From: UBA5614 sp034678545
Lineage (GTDB): Bacteria > Cloacimonadota > Cloacimonadia > Cloacimonadales > Cloacimonadaceae
DNA length: 64,000 nt
Direction: 5' to 3'
Assembly: GCA_034678545.1 (NCBI GenBank)
Contig: JAXDBS010000075.1
Span: forward strand, 1-64,000
Part shown: positions 15,756-24,495 of the stretch, one piece after another
Position numbering within the stretch: the stretch's first letter is position 1
Layout of the letters: every line of letters starts with the position of its first letter
Translations under genes and position numbers: made by a program
The notes under the pieces: model-generated
Told to the model about the DNA's origin: nothing
The model's input: only the letters and a program-made list of their open reading frames with translations
The model's database searches: none

Positions 15756-18143
15756 CTATAATGTCAATTGTTTATATGCGTGCTGGTATCTTTTCTGCAG
15801 GTAGGCATAGGTGTATTTTTCCCTAACCAAAGCGCGGCCGCACGCCGCCAGCTCTGCCAGGTTGTCCCTTTGGCTGAACGCCTTTTGCATCTGCTGCGCC
15901 AGATCGTCCGTGTCCAGGAAGCGGAACAGGAATCCGTTGCAGCCTTCGATTACCAGATTGGGGTCCACGGCATCGCTTTGGAGGACGGTGGTGCCGCTAG
16001 CCCAGGATTCGATCACAGTATCGCAGACGCGGAGTGCGCGGGCCGGGATGACCGTGATGTCAGACGCTCGCAGCCACGACAGGACTTCACTCCGCTCGAC
16101 TTCTCCCGTAAAAATGACCTCTTCCTGCAGGCCTTCGCGGCTGGTTAAAGTGACCAGATCCTCGTAAAAGGCGGGATCCGCTGCCTGATCTCCGACAATG
16201 ACAAAGCGTGAACCAGGCAATGTGGGCAGGGCTCTGGCATAGGCTTGCAAAGCCAGGTCCTGGCCGTGGGCAAATGTTATTTTCCCAAGACAGAGAAAGA
16301 CAAAGGCATCCGGTGGAATCCCGTAAGCTGATCTGACTGGTTCAGCCTCCGCTTCGAATTCGGACAGGTCAAGCGGCAGGGGGATCTCTTCCACGTTGGG
16401 ATTAAATCCTCGGATAAGTGTATATTCACGTTCGGTCAATGTGAATATTTGATCCGCGTGCCTGATTAGAAAACGTTCGCACCAATTAAGCAGGGGTTTA
16501 TCACCTGCTGGGATGGCATTGCACCGAATCCCGCCAGCTGGTAGAGTTTCCGGAAAGCTGTCAGGCAAAGCAAGCAGGTAAGGCAGTTCGCGCAGCTTAG
16601 CGGCCAGAAAGGCCTGACGGCTGTTTACAGACAGTCCGCAATGGCTCTGAATGAGGTCAAAGCCTGGCCTGAGCAGGAGAGGCAATAGCAATGGACAGAA
16701 AGCGCCGGCAGAGCGGCTGGTGCGGGCCTTGCAACCGCCGCGGAGGTCATACAAACGCTGCACGACCACACCATCTAATGATTCGTTTTTGGTCTGCCCG
16801 GGCAGGCGGGGGCAAAACACCCTGATCTCGTGCGTCTTGGCAAGCTTTTGGGCCAGCCGTTGAATGTGCAGCCCGGCTTTTCCAAATTGGGGGCCGAAAC
16901 AGTCAGTGACCAAGGCGATGGACAGTTTGTCTCCGGCAAGACCGGCAGCCAGTTTGGCCTGCATGTCCAGATATGCCGTCAGATCGTGCTTAATCAGGTT
17001 TTTATCATGCCAGGCGCGGATAGCGTCATGCAATTTCTGGCCTAGTTCCAAGGTTTCGCCTGTGTTTGACAGCAATTCGGCAAGACGTCCTGCGAAAGCG
17101 TCCGGGCCTTCTGCCAAAGCGATCTCCTGGTGGTTGAAATCATAATCGGCGGCAGCGATCGGGGTGGCCAGGACGGCTTTGCGGTGTCGGGCAGCTTCGC
17201 AGATCACGGCTCCGGCAGCCGGATCCGGCAATTGCAGGGGCAGAATGACTAACTGGCAGGATTTGAATAGAACGGCTGGTTCGGCTACCAGCCCGATCAG
17301 CCTGATGCGACCTCCGGAAAGCTGTTCATGGATTTTTTGGGGATTAGGGCCGGCCACCCAGATCCTGATGTCCAGGGCCTGCAAAGTCTTGGAGAGGAGT
17401 GGGAAGATCTCCTTGGCCATAGACTGAAAGGCGTCAAGACAGGATGGGGCGGACAGGTCGCCGTAGAACAGAACGAATTTTTCAAGCCCTGTTATTTTCT
17501 CAGGAGTGCCAGACAGCCCAGCTTTGGAACTCCCGGGCAGAAGCCGGATTGGATCAGGGATGATTCTAAAATGTGCCTCGTCGGCTGACAGTCCCGCGAG
17601 TTGTAAAGCTTGGCGTTTGAGAGAAAGGGAGGGGAAAAAGTAGCTGCAGGAGCGCCTCAGCAGCGATTTTTCCAGAAGCAGGAGACGCGCCTGTTCCAGC
17701 CTCGAAGACAGATCCTGCCAGATGTTCTTTGGTTTCGGGCTGATTGGGTGCATGGACAACAATTGTTCGAGATCAAAGGCAATGTGGCAATGTGGCAGTG
17801 TTTTTTCGACCTCGGGAAGCAGCTCCAAACATCTCTGGGAACGGAAAAGGATCAGTTCAAAGCGCTTGTTGGCCAGGATCTGGGAGAATTTATCCCGGTT
17901 GTCGCGTGTGAAGTGGAAGATGCCACCGGGCTGGATCAGGTGTGAAACGGAGGCGGCCAAAGAGTGCAATTGATCATAACCCGAGGTTTGCTGAACCGGT
18001 TTGGTCAGATATTCTTTAGGTTTGATTAGCAGCAAATCCGCATCGTATTTTTTGTGAAGAATATCCCAGAGGAAACGACTGCGGGATTGATCCCGTCCTT
18101 CCTGCTCGGTAAAGGGAAGAGTTACAAACAGCAGTTTTTTCAT
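15756..18143 (-). CDS. Tandem glycosyltransferase (two GT-B, GT4-like halves)
   Basis: The 795-aa protein consists of two consecutive GT-B modules. The first half (about 1-390) begins LLFVTLPFTEQEG and ends with a donor-binding region around VICEAARHRKAVLATPI. The second half (about 400-795) restarts with LSIALVTDCFGPQFGKAGLHIQRLA and has the GT4 signatures VFLCLGKITFAHGQDLALQAY and VIESWASGTTVLQSDAVDPN, where the usual E-x7-E is partly kept. It is probably cytoplasmic and involved in polysaccharide or LPS decoration, but sugar and acceptor cannot be told. The fused double arrangement suggests either two successive transfers or one degenerate half. Confidence 0.8.
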   Translation of the reverse strand: MKKLLFVTLPFTEQEGRDQSRSRFLWDILHKKYDADLLLIKPKEYLTKPVQQTSGYDQLHSLAASVSHLIQPGGIFHFTRDNRDKFSQILANKRFELILFRSQRCLELLPEVEKTLPHCHIAFDLEQLLSMHPISPKPKNIWQDLSSRLEQARLLLLEKSLLRRSCSYFFPSLSLKRQALQLAGLSADEAHFRIIPDPIRLLPGSSKAGLSGTPEKITGLEKFVLFYGDLSAPSCLDAFQSMAKEIFPLLSKTLQALDIRIWVAGPNPQKIHEQLSGGRIRLIGLVAEPAVLFKSCQLVILPLQLPDPAAGAVICEAARHRKAVLATPIAAADYDFNHQEIALAEGPDAFAGRLAELLSNTGETLELGQKLHDAIRAWHDKNLIKHDLTAYLDMQAKLAAGLAGDKLSIALVTDCFGPQFGKAGLHIQRLAQKLAKTHEIRVFCPRLPGQTKNESLDGVVVQRLYDLRGGCKARTSRSAGAFCPLLLPLLLRPGFDLIQSHCGLSVNSRQAFLAAKLRELPYLLALPDSFPETLPAGGIRCNAIPAGDKPLLNWCERFLIRHADQIFTLTEREYTLIRGFNPNVEEIPLPLDLSEFEAEAEPVRSAYGIPPDAFVFLCLGKITFAHGQDLALQAYARALPTLPGSRFVIVGDQAADPAFYEDLVTLTSREGLQEEVIFTGEVERSEVLSWLRASDITVIPARALRVCDTVIESWASGTTVLQSDAVDPNLVIEGCNGFLFRFLDTDDLAQQMQKAFSQRDNLAELAACGRALVREKYTYAYLQKRYQHAYKQLTL

Positions 18144-18325
18144 CTCATCAGCTCATCCAACTCCGAAATCAGGACATCCAAAGCAGACATAATGTCAAGA
18201 GAAAATCCGGAATGACTGTACATCAGGATTTTTACGGACAGAGTTTTCATCTTTGGTGATATAGCGCTGAAAATCAAGGGCGGGAAAGGCAGGCGATGGG
18301 AAGAAATCGGGCCAAGAGGTAGGGA

Positions 18326-18356
18326 TTGACAAATTCGACGGGTCAGAAAGTATGAC
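18326..18356 (+). promoter_or_regulatory. Possible promoter of the der operon
   Basis: A perfect TTGACA at 18326-18331 is followed 17-19 bases later by AGTATG/TATGAC. The start codon of der is about 40 bases downstream. The -10 match is weak, so only position and the -35 box support it. Confidence 0.4.
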
Positions 18357-18394
18357 CTAAAAAAAGGATATTTCTGTCTGAAAGTAAAGAATTT

Positions 18395-19738
18395 ATGAGG
18401 AAATACATCGTCTCGGTAGTGGGGCGGCCCAACGTCGGGAAATCTACTTTGTTCAATCGGCTTTGCAGGAAGCGGAGCGCCATCGTGGACTTCGAGCCGG
18501 GTGTGACACGCGACCGCAAATACGAGGATGTGGACTGGAACGGCAAGATCTTCAAAATTGTGGATACTGGCGGAATAGTATTCAATTCCAAGGAGAGCAT
18601 CGACAAAATGATCCGTCACCAGGCCCTGCTGGCAATCGAGGAGAGCGACCTGATCCTTTTCTTGGTGGATGCCAAGACCGGCACTACGGATCTTGACATG
18701 CAAATCGCCAAAATCCTGTTTCCGCATCGGGACAGGGTGATGCTGGTTGCCAACAAGGCCGATAACGAAAAAGACGAGCTGGAGTTGTACGACTTTCTAC
18801 AACTGGGATTTGGCGAAGCATTTTCCATAGCCGCCAATTCGGGGCGCAACACAGGCCAGTTTTTGGATGAGATCATCAAGCTGATCCCTGAGACAGCGGA
18901 CGATGTGGAAGAAGATCTGTCTGATATTACCCGCATCGCTGTGGTGGGACGTCCGAACGTAGGTAAGTCCTCTATCATCAACCGATTGATCGGCAGGGAA
19001 AAGCTGATTGTGACGGAGATTCCAGGCACCACACGGGATACTATCGATACGCAGTTCACTTATGACGGGCATCAGTATGTTCTGGTGGATACGGCGGGCC
19101 TGCGCAAAAAGACACGGGTCAACTATGGCGTTGAATACTTCAGCGTGATGCGGACCATAGACGCCATTGACCGCTGCGACCTTGCTGTGATAGTGCTGGC
19201 AGCCGATGAAAAGATCGCGGAACAGGATCTGAAAATTGCAGCTTATGCCAAACGCAGAATGAAAGAGATCATTATCGTTTTCAACAAATGGGATCTGCCG
19301 CGCAAGGACAATTCGACCACCGGTAAGTACGTCCGGGAATTGCACGAGGAGATGCCTTTTTTGCAGTTCGCGCCGGTGCTGTTCATTTCCGCCAAAACGG
19401 GACAGAGGGTGGCCAAGCTGATGGAGTCGGTCAAGCTGGTGGTGGAGGAAAGCCACAAGCGGATCAGCACCAGCGAACTCAACCGGTTCATGCAGGAAGT
19501 GGTGGACCACCGCCCACCCACACATCCGTCGGGACGGCACGTCCGGATCTACTACATCACCCAGGCGGCGGTACATCCCCCGACCTTCGTGTTTTTTTGC
19601 AACCAACCGTCACTGATCACGGAAAACTACCGCAAGTTCATTAACAACCAGCTGCGGGAGATGTTTGCCTTTACCGGGGTTAGCCTGCGGCTGATCTTCC
19701 GGGGCAGGGACAAGGACATCCGGGAAGCGGCGAGTTGA
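18395..19738 (+). CDS. der: GTPase Der (EngA), ribosome assembly
   Basis: This 447-aa double GTPase is needed for 50S subunit maturation. Domain 1 (about 1-165) has GRPNVGKST, VDTGG and NKAD. Domain 2 (about 180-350) has GRPNVGKSS, VDTAG and NKWD. A C-terminal KH-like domain (about 355-440) binds rRNA and contains HRPPTHPSGRHVRIYYITQ. Length and motifs are canonical. It is the first gene of the long plus-strand run ending at 33471. Confidence 0.97.
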   Translation: MRKYIVSVVGRPNVGKSTLFNRLCRKRSAIVDFEPGVTRDRKYEDVDWNGKIFKIVDTGGIVFNSKESIDKMIRHQALLAIEESDLILFLVDAKTGTTDLDMQIAKILFPHRDRVMLVANKADNEKDELELYDFLQLGFGEAFSIAANSGRNTGQFLDEIIKLIPETADDVEEDLSDITRIAVVGRPNVGKSSIINRLIGREKLIVTEIPGTTRDTIDTQFTYDGHQYVLVDTAGLRKKTRVNYGVEYFSVMRTIDAIDRCDLAVIVLAADEKIAEQDLKIAAYAKRRMKEIIIVFNKWDLPRKDNSTTGKYVRELHEEMPFLQFAPVLFISAKTGQRVAKLMESVKLVVEESHKRISTSELNRFMQEVVDHRPPTHPSGRHVRIYYITQAAVHPPTFVFFCNQPSLITENYRKFINNQLREMFAFTGVSLRLIFRGRDKDIREAAS

Positions 19739-19788
19739 CAGGACTGCAAACGACCGATCAGGATCAAGATAAATGAGGTAAACAAAGC

Positions 19789-20460
19789 ATGGGAGCAGAT
19801 TTTCTGGCACTTTTCGGGTATGCTCAGTTTTACATAATGCTTGTCGCAGCTTATCTACTGGGCAGCATCCCGACCAGTTACCTGGCGGGGAAGTTATTTT
19901 TCCACAAGGACATCAGGGAAAGCGGCAGTGGCAATGCGGGAGCCACCAACGCCCTGCGCAGCTTCGGAGTCAAGACCGGGGTCCTGGTGCTGTCCGTGGA
20001 TGTATTCAAGGGAGTGGCAGCCATCCTGCTGGCCAACTGGCTATCCAGGTCATTCGGCATCCCCGGCCAGGCGAACCTGGGAGTTGCCCTGAGCGGCCTG
20101 GCCGTGACCCTGGGCCACGTTTTCAGTTTGTTTCTGGGATTCAGGGGGGGCAAAGGAGTTGCCACGGCGGCGGGTGTGTTCTTGATTTTGCTGCCGATTC
20201 CTCTCCTTTTTTGCATCGTGTTCTTTGCCTTTGTGGTCAATACCACCCGTCTGGTCTCGCTGGGCTCGCTGCTGACGGCTTTCGCGCTGCTGATGATAGA
20301 ACTCATCTCGCAGGCGATCATGAGTTTTCCAAATCTGCCCCGTTTGCTGCTGCTGATTGCAGTGGCAATGCTGATCACCGCGCGGCACACTGCCAATATT
20401 AAGCATTTGCTGAACGGCAGTGAAAGCAAACTGGGACCCCTGAAGGAGAAAGACAGCTAA
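19789..20460 (+). CDS. plsY: Glycerol-3-phosphate acyltransferase PlsY
   Basis: This inner-membrane enzyme transfers the acyl group from acyl-phosphate to glycerol-3-phosphate, the first step of phospholipid synthesis. The 223-aa chain keeps all motifs: LGSIPTSYLAGKL, DIRESGSGNAGATNALR, and GHVFSLFLGFRGGKGVATA. It is the canonical housekeeping copy, in contrast with the divergent homolog at 4433-5170. It lies 50 bases after der and 2 bases before purF. Confidence 0.96.
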   Translation: MGADFLALFGYAQFYIMLVAAYLLGSIPTSYLAGKLFFHKDIRESGSGNAGATNALRSFGVKTGVLVLSVDVFKGVAAILLANWLSRSFGIPGQANLGVALSGLAVTLGHVFSLFLGFRGGKGVATAAGVFLILLPIPLLFCIVFFAFVVNTTRLVSLGSLLTAFALLMIELISQAIMSFPNLPRLLLLIAVAMLITARHTANIKHLLNGSESKLGPLKEKDS

Positions 20461-20462
20461 GC

Positions 20463-21851
20463 ATGTGCGGCATACTGGGAGTATACGGCAATGACAGGGC
20501 GGCGGAGTTGACTGCGCTGGGCATGTTTGCCGAACAGCACAGGGGGCAGGAAAGTTGCGGCATGGCGGTGTCAAACGGAAGAGTGATCCGTTTGCGCAAG
20601 AAAATGGGCTTGGTGAAGGAAGTGTTTACTGACGAGGCTATCACTGAATTGCCGGGAAGGCTGGCGATCGGGCATGTGCGCTATCCCACCAAAGGCAGTG
20701 CCACCGAGTTCAATTCCCAGCCGCATCTGGTGGAGACTCTGTCCGGGCCAAGCTTCGCCCTTGTCAGCAACGGGGATATAGTTAACTACAACGAGGTGCG
20801 GCGCTGCCTGGAAGCTCAGAAAGTCTTTTTCAACAGTGACAATGACGGCGAACTCCTGGTCAAGTTTATTGCCTATAAAGTGGACCGGGAAGGCCTGAGC
20901 ATTCCAAGCGCTATCCGGGAATTGATGAAACAGATCAAAGGGGCTTATTCAACGGTTTTGCTGACGCGGGATGAGATGTTCATGTTCCGCGACCCTTATT
21001 CCATCCGGCCCATGGTCTGGGGCAAGAAGGCGGACGGAACTGTTGTGGTGGCCTCAGAAAGCTGCGCACTGGACACGCTTGGAGCGCAGGATCGGAAAGA
21101 GGTGCCTTCAGCCGGGATCATCTGCCTGGGTAACGGGGACATCAAAGTGCATGAGAACGGCATCCGCAACTACCGCGAGACGGACACTCCCTGCCACTGC
21201 ATTTTTGAGCAGATCTACTTTTCGCGTCCGGACAGCCACCACTTTGAAGAAAACGTGTTTGAAGTGCGGGAAAAGATCGGCGCCAACCTGGCCCGTCTGG
21301 ACGATGGCCTCGAAATTGACTGCGTAGTGCCGGTGCCTGATTCCTCCAACTTCATTGGCATAGGCTATGCAAGGCAGAAACAGGTGCCGCTCTCCCTTGG
21401 CCTCATCCGCAACCATTACATCGGACGGACGTTCATCAAACCGCAGCAAACAGTGCGGGATGAAAGCGTGCGCCAAAAATTCAACGTGCTGCCTAATTTC
21501 TTCGTGGGGAAAAAAATCGTGCTGATCGATGACTCGATCGTGCGCGGCACCACTATCGGTAAAATAGTTGAACTGATCAAGCAGGCCGGCGCCGATGAGA
21601 TCCATCTGCGCATTGGCTCGCCCCAAGTCAGGTATTCCTGCTATTATGGCATAGACACACCCACCCGGGAAGAGCTGGTGGCCAACCAGTACGCTCTGGA
21701 GGAGATCCGGGAAAGAAGCGGAGCGGACACACTCCAGCATCTGCCGATCGAAGCTCTGCGCACCTGTGTAGCCGCGCCGGGGGATTATTGCTACGCCTGT
21801 TTTTCGGGTGAGTATCCTATCAGGGATGAAAACTATGAAAGACTTAAATAA
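20463..21851 (+). CDS. purF: Amidophosphoribosyltransferase
   Basis: First committed step of purine synthesis: PRPP plus glutamine gives phosphoribosylamine. The protein is 462 aa. The N-terminal nucleophile Cys2 is in place (MCGILGVYG, mature after Met removal). The glutaminase domain continues with GHVRYPTKG and HNGDI-like SNGDIVNYNE. The PRPP motif VLIDDSIVRGTT lies near residues 354-365. Cysteines in the C-terminal part (for example CYYGID and YCYACFSG) match those that bind an Fe-S cluster in the Bacillus-type enzyme, but cluster presence is an inference. Confidence 0.96.
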   Translation: MCGILGVYGNDRAAELTALGMFAEQHRGQESCGMAVSNGRVIRLRKKMGLVKEVFTDEAITELPGRLAIGHVRYPTKGSATEFNSQPHLVETLSGPSFALVSNGDIVNYNEVRRCLEAQKVFFNSDNDGELLVKFIAYKVDREGLSIPSAIRELMKQIKGAYSTVLLTRDEMFMFRDPYSIRPMVWGKKADGTVVVASESCALDTLGAQDRKEVPSAGIICLGNGDIKVHENGIRNYRETDTPCHCIFEQIYFSRPDSHHFEENVFEVREKIGANLARLDDGLEIDCVVPVPDSSNFIGIGYARQKQVPLSLGLIRNHYIGRTFIKPQQTVRDESVRQKFNVLPNFFVGKKIVLIDDSIVRGTTIGKIVELIKQAGADEIHLRIGSPQVRYSCYYGIDTPTREELVANQYALEEIRERSGADTLQHLPIEALRTCVAAPGDYCYACFSGEYPIRDENYERLK

Positions 21852-22821
21852 GGTTTTGAAAGGGTTTGCGGGCCGCAAAATATTGGTATTGGGCGATGTC
21901 ATGCTTGACCATTACATCTGGGGAAAGGTGGAGCGGATTTCACCGGAAGCGCCGGTTCCGGTCCTGGAGGTCCAGAGGGATGAATACCGGCTTGGCGGAG
22001 CGGCAAACGTAGCGCTGAACCTGAGAGCACTGGGCTCTGAGCCGCTGTTGTGCGGAGTGTTGGGCAGCGACATTCCGGGAGCGCAGTTTACTGCTTTACT
22101 TGCAGAAAAAAACATCCGCCCAAGCGGACTGATCACAAACTCAAAATGCCGGACCACACTCAAACAGCGCATCGGGTCGCACAACCAGCAGATCGTTAGG
22201 GTTGATTTTGAAGAAACGCAGGATATCCCAGCCAACCTGGAAAAAAGAGTGCTGAGTAAACTGGAAAAATACCTGCCGAGAGTGGAAGCGCTCATTATTG
22301 AGGATTACAACAAGGGCCTGCTGACGGCACGGGTGATCAGGCAAGCGGTTGATATGGCCCGTGGGCAGAACATTCCTGTCCTGGTGGATCCCAAACAGAA
22401 GAACTTTTTTCTTTATGAAAACACTGACGTTTTCAAGCCGAACTATGGGGAAATGCAGAAAAACCTGGGCCGGATCTTTGCCAACGAAGAGGAATTCAAC
22501 GGCGCAGCGAGGCAACTTAAAGCCCGGCTGAAGTGCAGATACCTGGTGGTAACCAGGGGCGAGAGAGGACTGTATGTCTATTCCAATAATGAAGAGACGC
22601 ACCGGATCCCGACCTTTGCCCGGGAGATCTATGACGTTTCGGGAGCCGGGGATACGGTGATCAGCGCTCTTGCCCTGGCGCTGTGTTCCGGCTGCGATAT
22701 CAGGGAGGCGGCTGTGATCGCCAATCATGCGGCGGGCATTGTCTGCGGCAAAATAGGAACCGCTACGGCCACGGTCAGGGAAATCAGGCAATCCATTTAT
22801 GAGCACGGACAAGATAATTAA
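21835..22821 (+). CDS. D-glycero-beta-D-manno-heptose-7-phosphate kinase (HldE N-terminal type)
   Basis: This PfkB-family sugar kinase makes heptose-1,7-bisphosphate for the ADP-heptose of LPS inner core. Motifs are LGDVMLDHYIWGKVERISPEAP near the N-terminus (shown in part), the RLGGAANVALNL region and the C-terminal anion hole DVSGAGDTVISALALAL. I chose the ATG at 21835, which overlaps the end of purF and has an AGGG site. The next gene supplies the nucleotidyltransferase half that is fused in E. coli HldE. The pair implies heptose-containing LPS. Confidence 0.9.
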   Translation: MKDLNKVLKGFAGRKILVLGDVMLDHYIWGKVERISPEAPVPVLEVQRDEYRLGGAANVALNLRALGSEPLLCGVLGSDIPGAQFTALLAEKNIRPSGLITNSKCRTTLKQRIGSHNQQIVRVDFEETQDIPANLEKRVLSKLEKYLPRVEALIIEDYNKGLLTARVIRQAVDMARGQNIPVLVDPKQKNFFLYENTDVFKPNYGEMQKNLGRIFANEEEFNGAARQLKARLKCRYLVVTRGERGLYVYSNNEETHRIPTFAREIYDVSGAGDTVISALALALCSGCDIREAAVIANHAAGIVCGKIGTATATVREIRQSIYEHGQDN

Positions 22822-23263
22822 TCTACAGGATATCGGGTCACTGGAAAGAGCTGGCAAGACCTTGGTCTTTACCAATGGCTGCTTTGACATCATCCATGCC
22901 GGGCATGTGCAGTACCTGGAACAGGCCAAGTTGTTGGGCGACATACTGATCATTGGATTGAACAGCGATGCCTCTGTGCGGCGCCTGAAAGGCAGCCGGA
23001 GACCTATCAACGGTGAACTGGACAGGGCGATTGTATTGGCAGCGCTGGAGTCCGTCGATTATGTTACAATCTTTGAAGAAGACACGCCCTACGAACTCAT
23101 AAAACTGGTTCAGCCTGAAGTCCTGGTCAAGGGCGGCGACTGGGAGGAAGAGGAGATCGTAGGCTCGGACATTGTAAAAGCGAAAGGCGGCCGGGTGGTA
23201 AGCCTGAAGTACTGGCCGGGCTTGTCCTCTTCAGAGATTTTTCGGAAAGCGGGGTTGCATTAA
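22799..23263 (+). CDS. D-glycero-beta-D-manno-heptose 1-phosphate adenylyltransferase
   Basis: This 154-aa nucleotidyltransferase has the N-terminal motif TNGCFDIIHAGHVQYLEQA (HxGH type) and the later segment KGGDWEEEEIVGSDIV, both diagnostic of RfaE domain II. It makes ADP-heptose from heptose-1-phosphate and ATP. It overlaps the kinase gene by 23 bases and the RseC-like gene by one base, so the genes are likely co-translated. Confidence 0.94.
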   Translation: MSTDKIINLQDIGSLERAGKTLVFTNGCFDIIHAGHVQYLEQAKLLGDILIIGLNSDASVRRLKGSRRPINGELDRAIVLAALESVDYVTIFEEDTPYELIKLVQPEVLVKGGDWEEEEIVGSDIVKAKGGRVVSLKYWPGLSSSEIFRKAGLH

Positions 23264-23688
23264 TGGCTGCGGAAAAGATAGAGGACATTGGAACCGTTAC
23301 TGCCGTATCGGGAAACAGGATTACGGTTGAGATCAACAAGGGCGAAGGCTGCAAATCCTGTGGTATTAAGGGACTTTGCGGCAACAGCATGAAACCGGTG
23401 GTTCTGCAGTTTGAAACCAAGGATAAATACCGAATCGGGGATAAAGTGAAAGTTAGCATACCGGGTGGCATCAGAGTGCTGTCCTCCCTGCTGATCTTCG
23501 GTGTGCCTTTAATGGCACTGTTCGGCTTTTTTCTGTTAGCCCGTGTCTTCGTTAGTGAGATTGCGGCAGTGGTGATCGGCTTTGCCGGACTCTCATTGGC
23601 TTTCCTGCTGATCCGCTGCCTGGATAGAAGCATTGGTAAATACATCAATTTTCAGTTGGAGGGAATGTATGAAGATCTGCCTGAATGA
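23263..23688 (+). CDS. RseC/RnfG-associated SoxR-reducing system family protein
   Basis: The 141-aa protein has an N-terminal soluble part with the family cysteine cluster CKSCGIKGLC (about 28-37) and two membrane helices (about 67-85 and 90-110). The C-terminal end is polar. RseC in E. coli affects sigma-E and works with Rnf-type electron transfer to SoxR, but its biochemical role is not settled. No rnf genes lie in the window. It overlaps folB by 20 bases. Confidence 0.88.
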   Translation: MAAEKIEDIGTVTAVSGNRITVEINKGEGCKSCGIKGLCGNSMKPVVLQFETKDKYRIGDKVKVSIPGGIRVLSSLLIFGVPLMALFGFFLLARVFVSEIAAVVIGFAGLSLAFLLIRCLDRSIGKYINFQLEGMYEDLPE

Positions 23689-24025
23689 AATGGTTTTTTA
23701 TGGTTATCATGGTGTTTTTGCCGAAGAGCGCAGCCTGGGTCAGCGTTTCATCGTATCCCTGCATCTGACTACAGAGCCGGCGCATGACAGGGCGATACAT
23801 AAACTGGAAGATACGGTCGATTATACCAAGGTTTATGCCTCGCTGAAAGAAATCATGGAAAGCGGCCAGTTCCACCTTTTGGAATCGGTGGCCAACTCGA
23901 TCCTGGACCGGGTTCTGGCAGAGTTTGATCTGGTTGAAAAAGCCGAAGTGTACATTCAGAAACCCTCGGTGGCGATTCAGGGAAGCCTAAAATCCGTGGA
24001 ATTGGTGATGGAGAGGTCGCGGTGA
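23669..24025 (+). CDS. folB: Dihydroneopterin aldolase
   Basis: Converts dihydroneopterin to 6-hydroxymethyl-dihydropterin in folate synthesis. The 118-aa protein starts LNEMVFYGYHGVFAEER, the FolB signature with catalytic Glu, and contains DTVDYTKVYASLKEIM. The C-terminal lysine strand is KAEVYIQKPSVAI. The ATG at 23669 follows GGAGG inside the rseC coding end. folK follows with a GTGA overlap. Confidence 0.94.
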   Translation: MKICLNEMVFYGYHGVFAEERSLGQRFIVSLHLTTEPAHDRAIHKLEDTVDYTKVYASLKEIMESGQFHLLESVANSILDRVLAEFDLVEKAEVYIQKPSVAIQGSLKSVELVMERSR

Positions 24026-24495
24026 AAAAAGCGTGGCTGTGCCTGGGTTCCAATCTGGACAATCCGTCCAGGCAGGTGGAAAAAGCTGCCGGATATCTGG
24101 AAGAGAAATGCTTCATCAAGATACTGCGCCGGAGCCGGGTAGCGCTCAGCAAGCCCTTCGGGTATACGGATCAGCCGGATTTCGCCAATCAGTTGCTGGA
24201 AATTGAAACCCGGCTCAGCGCTTCAGAACTGCTTGCTTTTACGCAAGAGGCGGAAGGAGTCCTGGGCCGTCAACCCACTTTTAAATGGGGGCCGCGTCTG
24301 ATCGACATTGACATCGTTTTTTGGGGAGACGATATAATCAATACCAATAACCTACGCATACCTCATCCCGGCAGTTTGGACCGGGAATACCTGTTGATCC
24401 TGCTGAATGAGATGATTCCTGAATATGTGCATCCGCAGACAGGATTGACAATCTGCCAAATGTATCATATTCATATGCAAAAGGGAGGAAGTTAA
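24022..24495 (+). CDS. folK: 2-amino-4-hydroxy-6-hydroxymethyldihydropteridine pyrophosphokinase
   Basis: This 157-aa HPPK has the N-terminal LCLGSNLDNP, the FANQLLEIET loop and the catalytic/metal motif WGPRLIDIDIVFWGDD (usual RxxDxDIL, here RLIDIDIVF). The end is HPGSLDREYLL, close to the family HPRxxxRxFVL. The start is GTG overlapping the folB stop. The product joins p-aminobenzoate in the next folate step. Confidence 0.94.
   Translation: MKKAWLCLGSNLDNPSRQVEKAAGYLEEKCFIKILRRSRVALSKPFGYTDQPDFANQLLEIETRLSASELLAFTQEAEGVLGRQPTFKWGPRLIDIDIVFWGDDIINTNNLRIPHPGSLDREYLLILLNEMIPEYVHPQTGLTICQMYHIHMQKGGS

Noticed and set aside
18140..18727. Minus-strand frame upstream of and inside der
   Set aside because: Half of it is antisense to der motif-bearing sequence and no ribosome site or family signature is present.
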